From the NCBI GenBank assembly GCA_021292105.1, contig CM037860.1, positions 13,720,698-13,784,697 on the forward strand: a stretch of 64,000 bases of DNA, in the 5' to 3' direction. The stretch comes from Anadara kagoshimensis (lineage: Eukaryota; Mollusca; Bivalvia; Arcoida; Arcidae). Numbering within the stretch: the first letter of the stretch is position 1; every line of letters begins with the position of its first letter. A program made the position numbers and the translations under genes. The notes below the pieces were generated by a model. It worked only from the letters and a program-made list of their open reading frames with translations. It was not told the DNA's origin and made no database searches. Positions 1 to 12,425 of this stretch are shown piece by piece.

Positions 1-1635
1 TTTTGACTTGTGTCAGGAAAATGATGATATTAAAAAATGTGTAACGATTTGGCGATATTGATGAGCATTTTATGTTTTTATTTGTCTTAAATACAAGCAT
101 GGAGATTAATTTATACCAGTTACTTGTCACAGTTTATTACAAACATATATATCTTAGCTTTTGTTTTATGGTAGTTTTCCATAAACAAATTAAGGTTTTG
201 CAACGAAAAAGTCATCCAATATCTGTGTACTTTGTTTTACTTACTTATTTACTGTCATTTATATTGGCATGATCACATATATATGTGATATATGCATTTT
301 TACTCTGTTTTTAATATTTTTACGGACATATATTTATTGTTTTAGGTTTATATAAACTTTAATATATATATTTTTTCTTCTTTACAGTCATTCAATTAAA
401 ATTAAAAATATAATATTTAATAATTTTCAACCTTTTATATTATTGCCTGCCGTTCAAAGTGTAAGGGGATATTTAATTTAAAACTTCTGTCCATCATCCT
501 TCCTTCCATCCATCCTTCCTTCCACCCAATTTAAAAATATAAAATATATTTTTACCTTTTTCTTGTAAGCTGATGTTTAATTTGAAACTTCTGTCAGTCC
601 ATTCAGTGACTTTTTCAAAACTATGAAGCACTATTTTACAAAACTTGGAGCAAAGCTTCAACATTGATAGGAGGTGTGCATAACATTAACGAGATGGTTG
701 GCTCATTTTCCTGGAACCTATGGTTCTAACTTGAACTTATGTGTAAATCACAAAAAATACCTACTAAAAGAACTTATCCACCAATATATTGTGTTTAACA
801 TTGAAATCCTATAAAAAGGTATCAAAAAAAAATAAATGTAAGGTAGAGGTCAAGGTCATGACCTACCTCATGCCCTCAACAACCATGCAGAAAGTCCTTA
901 GCAACCATATTTATTTTGATTCATAAAATTCAGGATTGTCAAAATAAAATGATAAATTTATTTTTTTACTATATTGGAACATCAGAACTGAGCAGGACAG
1001 AAGTCAAGCCCATTCTCCACATATAGTTAAAATGCTCTACCAACATAGCTACATAATGATGGTAAAGCCAAAGCTTGATTGATGCCTTGCAGACAAAAAA
1101 TCACTATAAGTAATTTTGTGTAATCCGCCAAACTCGTCTTCAGCTTAGAGAAAACATTGCATTTTTGACCCATTAAAGTTTGACATATTGAGACAGCCAA
1201 CATTTAAGCCATCATCGATATAATTGTCAATAACAGTGATTTCATTAATTTTATTTTTTTTCACTAAGAAGCCAGCTAAGACTCTTCAGTCCAGACATGT
1301 AATCTACAAAATCGCTTGTCTTGTCTTTTGTTATTGACTAAATTGCTGTAAAGATGTTCATTATAATTCTGAAATAAACTATTGATTTTTGTTGGAGATT
1401 TTTAATTTAAATTTCGCTTAGTTTTATGAAATGTTTCAGAAATGTCATCATTCAAATTTTATGATTTTTGTCTGTAAAAAGAATTTTTTAATTGATGTAT
1501 TGATAAAAACAAGTCGACAATAAATTCTCAGCTGAGATAGAAATAAATTGAAATTGAAACACGTAAATATTAATGAGTATATCAATTATAAATAGGAGAA
1601 TAAAAATGTTAGTTACCATTGTAATATAGGTTTAA
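1..1635. other. AT-rich sequence, no gene; mobile-element-like body at 590-960
   Basis: No exon was recognised. 480-530 has CCTTCCATC-type low complexity. About 590-960 resembles the body of the mollusc hairpin-ended elements (AAAACTATGAAGC, then AGGTAGAGGTCAAGGTCATG at 841-860), but its ends are not clear. Confidence 0.4.
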
Positions 1636-1864
<229 letters not shown>

Positions 1865-2685
1865 AATTATGAATGTATCCTTGAAATGTATGTACGTATG
1901 TCCAACATTCACATCTGTGCATATGGTGCCTTTGACAAAAATATTTTATACTCCAGTGCTTGAATCTACACAAGGAATCGGCACACACATGTATATACAC
2001 ACATAAACACACATATATATGCATTCATCTAATGAACCAGATCTTTGGAATGTTTGTATGTTTATTGTTTTTAATTTACAGTCATAACCAAGTCATTAAG
2101 GTGGAAGGAATACAGGACAGGGGAAGTAACTGCTTATACTTGTCAAAAATGTGTTGTATATCATCACCTAGCTAATATAACACACTGGTATATTTTAATC
2201 TACAATGGTGTAAACAAGATACAACTTATTACAAATTATTGACAATTCCTGTTGGAAATATTTATATGAGTTTATTTGATATTTAAAAGCTCTAATAGTA
2301 TACACAACCTACCCCCTTGATAATTTTGATGAGAATGTAATATTTGGTATTGTTATGAGAGCCACTTCATTTGAAGAGAAAGAATTCCCTGTGAAATTTA
2401 AACATAAAGGTCATTTAATCAATACCGCTAGTATTAATTCACATGAAATAAAGACTTATTGTTCACAACAAAACTTTACTAACAATTTATATTAAATATT
2501 TTTATTTTTATTTTCTCAAATTTTCAATATAGCAATTACCTTCAATCTATATATATTATCACATGTATACAAACTGGTCATATTGAATCTTTTATCATTA
2601 ACAATTCAACTAAATTTAGGTAATATCTGGTACAGTAATAATAAATTAACACATTCATATTGTACTCTACAGTGGGTACATACAC

Positions 2686-2690
<5 letters not shown>
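1865..2690. other. AT-rich sequence, no gene seen
   Basis: No coding exon, SINE or array was recognised. Confidence 0.5.
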
Positions 2691-2731
<41 letters not shown>

Positions 2732-2783
2732 AACACATTATTTAAAAGTGGTTAAGAGAGAGAAAGGAGATAGTTACATGTTT

Positions 2784-2824
<41 letters not shown>

Positions 2825-3073
2825 GGGAGCAAACACATTTTAAAAGAGGTTTATTTTGAGAGGGAAGAAGAGAGTATGTTGAGAGAGAGAGAGAGAGAGA
2901 GAGCAAACACATTTTAAAAGAGAAAAGCAGTAAAGAGGGGGTAGGAAAGAGTCATGTTTCCTTAGAAAGAGAGAGAGAGAGAGAGAGAGGAACAGACACA
3001 TTTTAAAAGAGGTTAAGAGAGAGAAAGGAAATAGTTACGGCACATGTTTCAAGAGAAAGAGAGAGAGAGAGCA
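2691..3073. repeat. Cluster of five (GA)n tracts separated by a repeated spacer
   Basis: (GA)n tracts at about 2691-2728, 2785-2820, 2881-2902, 2966-2988 and 3052-3071 alternate with spacers sharing CAAACACATTTTAAAAGAG and GTTAAGAGAGAGAAAGGA. The whole is a higher-order repeat with a unit of about 85-95 bases. Confidence 0.9.
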
Positions 3074-3109
3074 AATACATTTTATAAAAGGGAAAGATAG
3101 AATATAATG

Positions 3110-3358
3110 TTTTGTTATGCCTAGGTCCTTGGGTTTTCGAGGCATGGTGGCTGATGTAGTCTTAAATACAAGGTTATGGATCACAGTGCCTCTTAGCAAC
3201 AAAGTTCAAATCTCATTCAAGCCAATCCTGGTATGGGAATGTTTGTCATTTCACAAGGTGAATGCATATAGATTTTTTTCTAGGAAATTCAGTTCTGTGA
3301 CCTATGGGCTGGTAAGTAATCTTGACAGGGGCATTAAACACTATTCCAACCAATTTTG
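3110..3358 (+). mobile_element. SINE family B, degenerate copy (B10)
   Basis: The tRNA-like start (ATGGTGGCTGATGTAGTC) is followed by AGTGCCTCTTAGCAAC, a CAAATCTCATTCAAGCC box and the 3' part (CTTGACAGGGGCATTAAACA). It is diverged from the other family B copies. Confidence 0.5.
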
Positions 3359-3544
3359 AGTTTGTTAGCTAAGTTATATTACAATGTTGTAATCATGATT
3401 TTCTTAATTTTCATTAAATCTCTCTCATTTGTTAAACTTTTTCATTATTTCAACCCAATGTTTAACTCTTAGGTCATCATTTGGCCCCAGTAGTTAAATT
3501 TTCCCATTATATTCAGCCCAAGTTGTTTAACTTTGCAATGATTT

Positions 3545-3822
3545 GACACAGCCGTGACACTTGCCATCATTTGGCCCTAGTGGTTAAACTTTGTAAACAT
3601 TTTGTCCCTAAAGCGCACAATTGCAATGCCTCTTACACTGCCTAGATTCAAACCCCACTCATGGCAAATTCTAGTGTGAGAAAGTTTGTCGGTTAGCTTG
3701 CTGAGGGTGGATGGTTTCTCAGGACATTCTGGTTTCTTACACCATCCTAGAACTGACTGCCTCAATATAAGTTATAGTTCTTGACTAGTGTGTGAAACTC
3801 CATTACTCCACTCAAACATTTG
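3545..3822 (+). mobile_element. SINE family B, near full-length (B1)
   Basis: Order of parts: tRNA-like head with A box (GGCCCTAGTGGTTAAAC) and B box (GATTCAAACCCC), body (GTGTGAGAAAGTTTGTCGGT), lower body (CATCCTAGAACTGACTGCCT) and 3' end (CTTGACTAGTGTGTGAAACT). The same order recurs elsewhere in the window. Confidence 0.75.
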
Positions 3823-4061
3823 AGGTCTAAATCAAAGTACAGTGTACTTTTGGTAATCAAAGTTTCACATATTTTATACAGGTATAACCTTTCTCTTTAC
3901 TACAGTAGGTTGAAGGTTCCTACTGAGATCATAGATATGTTTTCTGTAAACATTGAAATATATCATTTAATATCCATATATTATCCTAGCATTCTACCAA
4001 GTAAATGAAATTTATTTTATGTGTTGTTTTAACTATACTTTATATTGAATTTTATAGGTAA

Positions 4062-4278
4062 GCTTCCCTCCCTGCTTCCATAATCGAAACTACATCAGGA
4101 GGGTGAATTTAAATGATCGTACACTTCTCCCTCCTTCCAAATTCAATACTACATCAGTTGAGTGAATTTTAAAGGGCTGTACATCCCTCCCTTCTTCGAT
4201 AATTGAAACTACATCAGGAGTGTAATTTTTTAAGGGGCATACATCCCTCCCTCTATCCATAATCAAAACTACATCAGG
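4062..4278. repeat. Tandem repeat, 59-60 bp unit, about 4 copies
   Basis: The word ACTACATCAG recurs at 4089, 4148, 4208 and 4268, with CATCCCTCCCT between. Because the unit is near 60, the minus strand stays open and reads as a degenerate 20-residue repeat; no sign that it is a protein. Confidence 0.9.
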
Positions 4279-4895
4279 CCAGCTCCCCTGTATCATGTGA
4301 TGTATACAAGTGATATAATAAAAACTTTATAATACCTGCAGGTTAATTATCAATAGAAACATAGCATCAGTATTTATATTCTAATGATGAAATCTCTTAA
4401 CAAAATTGGGAACACATGGTAGCTTATTTTAGTCTTATCTTGTCCTCGCTGGTAACATCCCTGTGTTAGTGTAATTATATTAGACACTTTGTTCTTCAGA
4501 AATTTATACATTCTATACCCATCTCTTAAGTAATTATGTTACCATTGAAATATTAGTACTTGTAACAGTAGCTGTAGTGATGTGTCCTATTCCCTCATGT
4601 TATATATAATGCACTTTGGGGGTTGTAGTGTAATTTTCCTCATTTTGTTAACATCTCTCATTAAAAGTAGGTACAAATTTATTCATATAAACATGTATCT
4701 GTTTACAAATACTTTATGATAATTATCACATTTCAACCTTATATTAATACCACCTGTTTAATAGGTACTCTGACATCTAATCTAGACAGTTTACCAACCC
4801 TACTTCACTTTTTTGTGAAGGTCACAACTATACTTACTTCCAAAATATTACTTTTGACATAATACTGTATTTACAGACCGTTTGGCCCTCACTGT
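4279..4895. other. AT-rich sequence, no gene seen
   Basis: No repeat or exon was recognised. Confidence 0.5.
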
Positions 4896-5615
4896 GACAT
4901 GTAGCATGGTGTGTAGTATAATGTTAATTTGTGAACGTTTTGTGACTTTGTGGGCCTTTTCTGTTGCATTGTGAATGTTAAGTGACATTGTGGACTATCT
5001 CTGTGGCATTGTGAAGATTTGATGACATTGTGGGCTCTCTCTGTGGCATTGTGAAGGTTTTGTGACCTTGTTAACCTTTTCTGTGGCATTATGAAGGTTT
5101 TGTGACCTTGTTAACCTTTTCCGTGAAATTGTGAAGGTTTTGTGACCTTGTCAACCTTTTCTGTGGCATTATGAAGGTTTTATGAACTTGTGAACTTTTT
5201 CGGTAGCATTGTGAGGTTTGTGTGATGGTGTGAACCTTTTCTGTGGCATTGTGAAGGTTTTGTGACCTTGTTAACCTTTTCCGTGAAATTGTGAAGGTTT
5301 TGTGACCTTGTCAACCTTTTCTGTGGCATTATGAAGGTTTTATGAACTTGTGAACTTTTTCGGTAGCATTGTGAGGTTTGTGTGACGGTGTGAACCTTTT
5401 CTGTGGCATTGTGAAGGTTTTATGACCTTGTGACCCTTCACTGTGGCATTGCTAGGTAATGCTTTGTAACCATGTGGGGCTTTTTAAGGGCATTGTGAAG
5501 GTTTTGTGACCTTGTGAATCTTTTCCATAGCATTATGAAAGTTTGTGTGACCTTGTGACCTTTTGGACTTTTTTCATGGCATTGTGAAGGTTTTGTGACC
5601 TTCTCTGTTGCATTT
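4896..5615. repeat. Tandem repeat, 40 bp unit with 160 bp higher-order copy
   Basis: The unit is of the type GGCATTGTGAAGGTTTTGTG plus ACCTTGTTAACCTTTTCTGT. CTGTGGCATT recurs at 5041 and 5081 (40 bp). A four-unit block is duplicated at a 160-base offset (CCGTGAAATT at 5121 and 5281) with very few differences, so its duplication is recent. Confidence 0.92.
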
Positions 5616-6200
5616 TGAAGAATATAATTGTAATCACCTTCTGGAATTGCACAAGGTTGTGAGTTCTTTGATAGAGGTCTTTAACAGATATACTTAAATG
5701 AAAACAAGAAAGATCACATTTTTTATCTCTATTTTATGTAGTTAAATTTGCCACATTATAGACCATAATGTCCTTCTTCACTGTACGCTACAAGAAAGAC
5801 AAGTGTAACTGAACTTGTCATATGAATGTTTTCAAAGATCAATGTTTTGATCAATAAGTAACAAAAGTTGAACATTAAAACTTTTTTTTTAGATTTTATG
5901 ATAATTTTATGACTTATTGAAAAAACGACGAAAAGAACACACATACTGTATAGCTAATTTAAGACCTTATTTGTATCATTTATAGTTATTAATTTAATCT
6001 CTGACTTACCAATTGAAATTAATCTCCACTTTTTCTCATATTTTTTCTAAATCTTAGAAATTTATTACTTTGTGTACATCTAATTGAAAATATAAAGTTC
6101 ATTCTTTAAAGCCTTTTAATGAGAGATTGATTTCTTGTCCAGCAATTTGAATGTCAGTGGTTATTTTTCTTAGATATTTTCATTAATAATTGATATTATT
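5616..6200. other. AT-rich sequence, no gene seen
   Basis: No repeat or exon was recognised. Confidence 0.5.
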
Positions 6201-6208
6201 TTTTAAAA

Positions 6209-6455
6209 AAAAGGTAGTTACTGTTCTTCTGCCAAACACTTGAAAGTCACAGGGTCCTTCAGAGGAGACCTTAAAACTGATGTCCTGTGTCACGGCAGGC
6301 GAGGCACATAAAAGAACCCTCGCTGCACATTGTCCTGAGTGCACTGCAATGTTAAAAATTTCTGTCATTTCACCTATAGCTGGTGATGTCTCAATATAAG
6401 TGAAATTTCTTGACTGGTGTAAAACCCTAATCAATAAAACCAAACAACCAATTAA
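6209..6455 (+). mobile_element. SINE family A, 5'-truncated (A1)
   Basis: It starts within the body (GGTAGTTACTGTTCTTCTGC) and runs through TGTCCTGTGTCACGGCAGGC and GCTGGTGATGTCTCAATATA to CTTGACTGGTGTAAAACCCT with an A/T-rich tail. The tRNA-like head is missing. Confidence 0.85.
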
Positions 6456-7089
6456 TTAATGCAAGGAAAACAAAGAAGACAAATTGTAGTGTCAATATTT
6501 TGTTTTTACATATTAACTTGGATATTCTGTTATTTATTTCATTTTGATGGTGAAAACACATTCCCTGTTTAATTTCAGGAAATTAATGATTGGTGCTTTT
6601 GAACTGACTGCACCTTTTTATAAGAGCAGTAAGTTCTTTATGATCTCCCAACATACTTGAATTGTTTATTTAAATCATGGTTTGTTTTCCCCGCCTGCAG
6701 AGGTGTTTTTTTTTTCTTTTTTGTAGTTTATATAATTATAACTTTAACCTATCCCTAGAGTTATTTAAGTAGATTTTGTTTCATGTTTTTAATTTTGTCA
6801 TTTTATTAAATTAAAGAATAAAAATATAGGAAGAACAGGGATGGCTAAGTTGGCTAAGTTTGTTGACCGTCTTTGCTTTTCCTGGTATTAAGAGATTTTT
6901 CTGCTGGTATTAAATTGAATATCAGTTAAAAATAAGTGGGTTCTGAGTGCAATATCCATAAAACAGATACATCAAAGATATATCAAAACAGACTCCAACA
7001 GAAGCAATAAAAATATTTCTTAGCTAGCTAGCTTGGTGTTCTCAACATCCTAGTAGACAGGCAACAGTTGTAGTTTAAAACACTGGTTT
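6456..7089. other. AT-rich sequence, no gene seen
   Basis: No repeat or exon was recognised apart from short duplications such as GGCTAAGTT at 6842-6859. Confidence 0.5.
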
Positions 7090-7545
7090 TTTTTAGGGCC
7101 ATAATCTTTCCACTAAGCAAATTTTGGCTGAAATATTTCTTTTTGGAGAGGCCCATAATGATTCCACTAAGCCTATTTTGTCTGAAATATTTCTTTTTGG
7201 GAGGGGACCATAATTATTCCACTAAGCTAATTCGGCAGATGGGGAGGGCCATAATCATTCCACTAAGCTAATATTGGTAGACATATTACTTTTTAGGGAG
7301 GGGCCATAACCATTCCACTAAGCTAATTTTGTCCGAAATATTTCTTTTTGGGGAGGGCCATGATCATTCCACTAGCTAATTTTGGCAGACATATTTCTAT
7401 TTGGGAAGGGCCATATGATTCCACTAAGCTAATTTTGGCAAAATATTGCTTTTTGGGGAGGTTCATAATCATTACATTTCTTTTACACAATGCACATTTT
7501 GGTAGAAACTTTTTTTTTTTGGAGGAGGGCCATAACCATCCAACA
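7090..7545. repeat. Tandem repeat, about 50-58 bp unit, about 9 copies
   Basis: The words GGGCCATAATCATTCC, ACTAAGCTAATTTTG and ATATTTCTTTTTGGGGAGG recur from 7096 to 7530 with variable spacing, so the array is old or indel-rich. Open frames across it are by-products. Confidence 0.9.
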
Positions 7546-7765
7546 CTATCCATCATGCTTCATTGGGGAGAAGAAATTGAACTATTTATACCAAACCATT
7601 AATCATTTATCATTTTACAATTTACCTTGCTTATTTTGGAAAAAATGGGTTTTTTTAAGAATAACTTTTTGCCCAACTAACTTAATTTAGAGGAAAATGG
7701 ATAAATCTGACCAAACGAAACCATAACCATTTTATTTTGTTTTCTTCCATGCTCACTTATATTAT

Positions 7766-8040
7766 TGGTTGTGGGTTTGAACCCCGGCCAGGTCTGACCA
7801 AGACTTGCAAATAGGTAGTGACTGTTCTTTTGCCAAACACTTAGAAATGAAAATAACAGGGTCTTTAGGAAGAGACTGGATAGCATGTGACTGGCAGGCA
7901 TGACACAATAAAGAAACCTCCCAGGGTACATTGCACTGAACACTCTGCAAAGGTAATTTTTTCTGTCTATTTACCTCTAGATGGTTATGTCTTGATATAA
8001 GTGCTATATTATTGACTGGGATGTAAAACCCTATTTTACC
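7766..8040 (+). mobile_element. SINE family A, head-truncated (A2)
   Basis: It begins at the B box (GTGGGTTTGAACCCCGG) and continues GGTCTGACCAAGACTTG, ATAGGTAGTGACTGTTCTTT to the end GACTGGGATGTAAAACCC. Family consensus word order is intact. Confidence 0.9.
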
Positions 8041-9388
8041 CCTTTTCCACCTGTTATGAAGTTAGTTACAACTATAACTGTGATGCAGTGACTGAAAAGT
8101 TGGAAAGCGTAACAAATTGACAAAGACAAAAAATTAAATAAACAAATAAATAAAAAAATAACAAACAAACAAATAAATAATAATAAATATAATATAATAA
8201 ACAAGTAATTACTGAGTTCAACCAAAAACAAAGCACTGTCTTAACCAACACCAACATTTACTGAGTCATTTCTAATTCTTTGTCTGTTTTGGTATTTCAG
8301 TTGCAATTTAACTTTTTAATTTGAATTCTCCTGGAAGAAGAAGGAGCCAATGTAATCCTTATCAGACAATCCTTTCCTCGACTAGATAATAACATAACAG
8401 TGTCATTATTCATGTTTTACAATTTTAATCATTTTCATTCTTTCCTTTTTTCCTTAATATTTTTGTCTGGAATGATTTACCAAAAACTGGAGTCGTTGAC
8501 ATGTTTATGTATAATTTAAGCTTATTATTGGTACTCACACCGTCATATTCGTGCTGTTTTAAAATTTAGATGAAATATTGTGTGATGGCTATTTTATGAT
8601 AAATAACGCTAGACGAAGCAATTACATTCTCCTGGCTAAAGGTTCAGCTTGGTCCTAAGATCTTGGTGCCAAGTTCAATTTTTATCAGAAATTCTTTTAT
8701 CATTCCATACTAATTCCACATCTGGGGCTTTTAAATTCATTGATTTTCACTGGATAAATTGATATCATTCTTGTTTCTTAGATATTTCTCATAAACTCGA
8801 CTCCAGATTTGCTTAATTGCAGTAACTTTAATTTCTAAGAAAATTGGTTATTTGATCGGAATCTTGTTTTATGGCGATTTCAATGTTAAGTATGAATTAG
8901 TATGCCTGGCTAGTCACATATTAAACATTTTCTGAGTAAAGTTGATAACTACCAGTTCATCTTAAATAACCATTATTTAATCTAATAAACACACAAATTC
9001 CGGAAACTTTTATGAAATCAATTTTGATAAAACTTTATGATTTTATATTTTTACCCATTTAAATGAAGAATTTAAAAGATTCACTATTTTTAAAAACTTT
9101 TAAACAAGATTTCACCCATCTATTTATTTTATTATGCTTTTCTAAAAGGTTTAGATTGTTAATGAATTTAAACAAATTACCATGCCTATTACATCATTGT
9201 AATTTTATCATATTTTTCTCCTTTAAATAAAGTCAACTAGTAAGGAATATCAAAGCTCTGCAAGAGTTCTTAAACTAAAAGATCTAAAAACAAATGAAAT
9301 AGTTACATTATTAAATATGTACTTGGGAATCAAGAAGGGGACACTACAACACACTTTACAGCTGAAAACACTTCGCAACACAATGCTT
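8041..9388. other. AT-rich sequence, no gene seen; AAAT-rich stretch at 8122-8205
   Basis: The 8122-8205 stretch is made of AAAT/AAAC words. The rest, including 8540-9240, looks single-copy at this scale with no coding exon recognised. Confidence 0.5.
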
Positions 9389-9575
9389 GGCAACTGAGAA
9401 CACACCACAACAAAACAGTTGGCAACTGAGAACACACCACAACAAAACAGTTGGCAACTGAGAAGACACCACAACAAAACATTTGGCAACTGTGTACACA
9501 CCACAACAAAACAGTTGGCAACTGAGAAGACACCACAACAAAACATTTGGCAACTGTGTACACACCAAGCTTTGA
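9389..9575. repeat. Tandem repeat, exact 32 bp unit, 6 copies
   Basis: GGCAACTG starts at 9389, 9421, 9453, 9485, 9517 and 9549, always 32 bases apart. The last units alternate between two versions (GAGAAGACACC and TGTGTACACACC), giving a 64-base higher-order period. Confidence 0.97.
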
Positions 9576-9629
9576 ACTAATGCAATGCTGCATGTATCTA
9601 TTTAGAACCATGTCTTAGAAGTAGTTATC

Positions 9630-10375
9630 TTCAGACCTTATGAAGATGCTATAATGACTGACTATGATATTTTCAGACCTGATGAAGATGCTATAATGAC
9701 CGACTGTGATATTTTCAGACCTAATGAAGATGCTATAATGACTGACTGTGATATTTTCAGACCTGATGGAGATGCAATAATGACTGACTGTGATATTTTC
9801 AGACCCGATGAAGATAGATGACTCAGATTGACATTTTCAAACCTGATGGAGATGCTATAATGACTGATTGTGACATTTTCAGACTTGATGGAGATGCTAT
9901 AATGACTGATTGTGACATTTTCAGACCTGATATAGATGCTATATGACTGATTGTGACATTTGCAGACCTGATGGAGATGCTATAATGATACTGTGACATT
10001 TTCAGACCTGATGAAGATAGATGACTCAGATTAATATTTTCAAACCTGATGGAGATGCTATAATGACTGATTGTGATACAGACCTGATGAGATGCTATAA
10101 TGACTGATTGTGACATTTCAGGCCTGATGAAGATGCTACTATGACTGATTGACATTTTCAGACCTGATGAAGATAGAATGACTCAGATTGTGACATTTTC
10201 AGACCTGATGGAGATGCTGTAATGACTGATTGTGATATTTTCAGACCTGATGGAGATGCTATAATGACTGATTGCCATATTTTCAGACCTGGTGAAGATA
10301 GATGACTCGGATTGTGACATTTTCAAACCTGATTGAGATGCTATAATGACCGATTGTGATATTTTACGCAGACAA
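9630..10375. repeat. Tandem repeat, 42 bp unit, about 17 copies
   Basis: The unit is CAGACCTGATGAAGATGCTA then TAATGACTGATTGTGATATT plus two bases. Starts at 9632, 9674 and 9716 are 42 apart; later units carry small indels. A variant unit with GATAGATGACTCAGATT recurs at intervals, suggesting a higher-order repeat. Confidence 0.95.
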
Positions 10376-10560
10376 GATAAATAGTTCTCCAACATCAAAT
10401 TTGTTGACAGAAGTATATTGATAACGGAAGGGATTATGTTAAAAAAATATCAAAATAATGTCAAAGATTCAAGTCTTTATATGAAAAACCTGAAAACTTG
10501 TCAATCAATCTCTTTCCCTCAAGGATTCTCTGTCCAGCAGTAGGAAGTAAAAGGAAGGAT

Positions 10561-10720
10561 GGAGTTTCAGAAGCGATTCTATAGAAAATATATTAAAGGT
10601 CTCTGCAAGTTGATTACAGAAAGTTAAATAGAATTTATATGGAGTTTCAGAAACGATTCTATAGAAAATATATTAAAGGTCTCTGCAAGTTGATTACAGA
10701 AAGTTAAATAGAATTTATAC
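10561..10720. repeat. 80 bp direct duplication
   Basis: 10561-10640 and 10641-10720 are identical except at two positions (G/A early, and the last base). This is a very young tandem duplication of otherwise single-copy sequence. Confidence 0.97.
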
Positions 10721-12200
10721 TAGATTGACCATTTGATTGAAAATAGAATTAATATTACATTGACCGCTTGATTGATTTATTGTTATTTTATGACCGCTGG
10801 ACATTGTCTTGGTGATTAGTAAACAAGACCTAAAATAAATTAATGAATATTTGGTCATTTTACGAGATGAGAAATTTGCGGTGTTTTATGGGGAGGTCAG
10901 ATATAGTTTTAATGACTTTTTGTGATTAGTCCCTAGCAACTTATTTTCAACCATGCTGCTTCACCAAGAGTGAAATCTGTTTCATGAAAATCTGTTTATT
11001 TTAAGAAATTTTGTAAGATATGGCCAGTTAAATTTATACATAAAAATGCAAATTTGTAAGCAGTTTGATCAGCCAAATAAACTTTTTCATAAGCAACAGA
11101 TTGGACATTTTTGTCCTGGTTGTCATTTTGGATTAGCCAAGTTGTCAAGGAATGCCTGCCTGGTGCAAGTCTCAGTTACTGGAAATGTATTTGTTATGGG
11201 ATATCATCAAATGCAAACCAAATATCACAAACTTCTTGGAACTGGTATATGGTTTATTGGAATGTTTTGAACCAATAAGGTGTGGTTTTAAACCCATTTA
11301 TGTTCACTTCACTGAGATTCCTCAACCTTTTTTATTGTCAGGTGTCAAAACAAAGATAAAAAATGTAATAAACATATAGAGACATTGCATACATTTCTAT
11401 CATTTATGTATGCAGCTTTGACTTGAAACTTTTTAGTTTTAAAGGGAACTTTTTGTCAGCATTTTTGTACATATGCTGTGTCTGAAATGACTAATACATA
11501 TCTGTTTGTTCCAAGTTTTTTTTGTTTGACAACAAAAAACATAAATGACATAAATTATATGTTTACCATGTTTACAACAAAATTCAAAGATCTGAACAAA
11601 ATAGCATTAATGATAGGTGCAAAATCACAGAGTAGTTGAGTTCTAAACTTTGGAATTGAATACCAGTTTTTTGGATCAAGTACCCAAGCTAGTACTCAAG
11701 TACTCAAAACCTCCATAGTTATAAATATATGTTTCGAGTTAGAAATTTTAATTTGAGTAAATTTATGATGTTCCTGTAATGTGTGATATTTGAGGACGAT
11801 TTTATTCTCATTATAATAGTGATAAATTTTGTATTTTCATAATTCCTCTAAAAGCAAGGTATTTTAGTGAACTTATTGTGTTTAATAGTTCTGATAAAGT
11901 ATTAAATCAGAGATATGATATTATGATATATTAACAATACATTGTAATACATAGTACTTTCACAATTGATCTTTTCTGCTTAAGGGTGTTCTGTTATAAT
12001 GTTAGTGGGGAGTAAGTTTGAGATTTTGAACACACAAAATTACACCATATACAATAAAAAATTTGATAATTCAAACATCATTTTTCGGATTATTGTCACT
12101 ACCCCAAAATCATTATTTTCTCTCAACCAACAATTTTTTATATGTTAAGTGAAAATAGAAGTCTGATGCACCTGAGTTATCTAGGTTTTACTGTTTATTA
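10721..12200. other. AT-rich sequence, no gene seen
   Basis: Two overlapping open stretches at 11046-11379 have no recognisable protein similarity and no clear splice sites. Confidence 0.45.
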
Positions 12201-12209
12201 TCCATGTAC

Positions 12210-12425
12210 ACATTACTTGTTATACAAAATGTCACAATCAACAGAGAAATTGAGTTGTATCAAGAGCAATGGAGGAAACTGGAGTACCTGGAGAAAATTA
12301 CTAGCCATTTTCAACCCAAAACTGTTTTCATTTGGACCTGTTCTGATTCTAATCATTCCAAGCCCTTGAGAGTCACTTGCACCATGAGGTGTCCCATTTC
12401 CCCTTTCCATCCCAGCCCAGTATTT
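12210..12425 (-). mobile_element. Possible SINE family B remnant
   Basis: The words ATGGAGGAAACTGGAGTACC and TGGAGAAAATTACTAGC are the reverse complement of the family B lower body. Only a short part matches; the assignment is weak. Confidence 0.3.
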
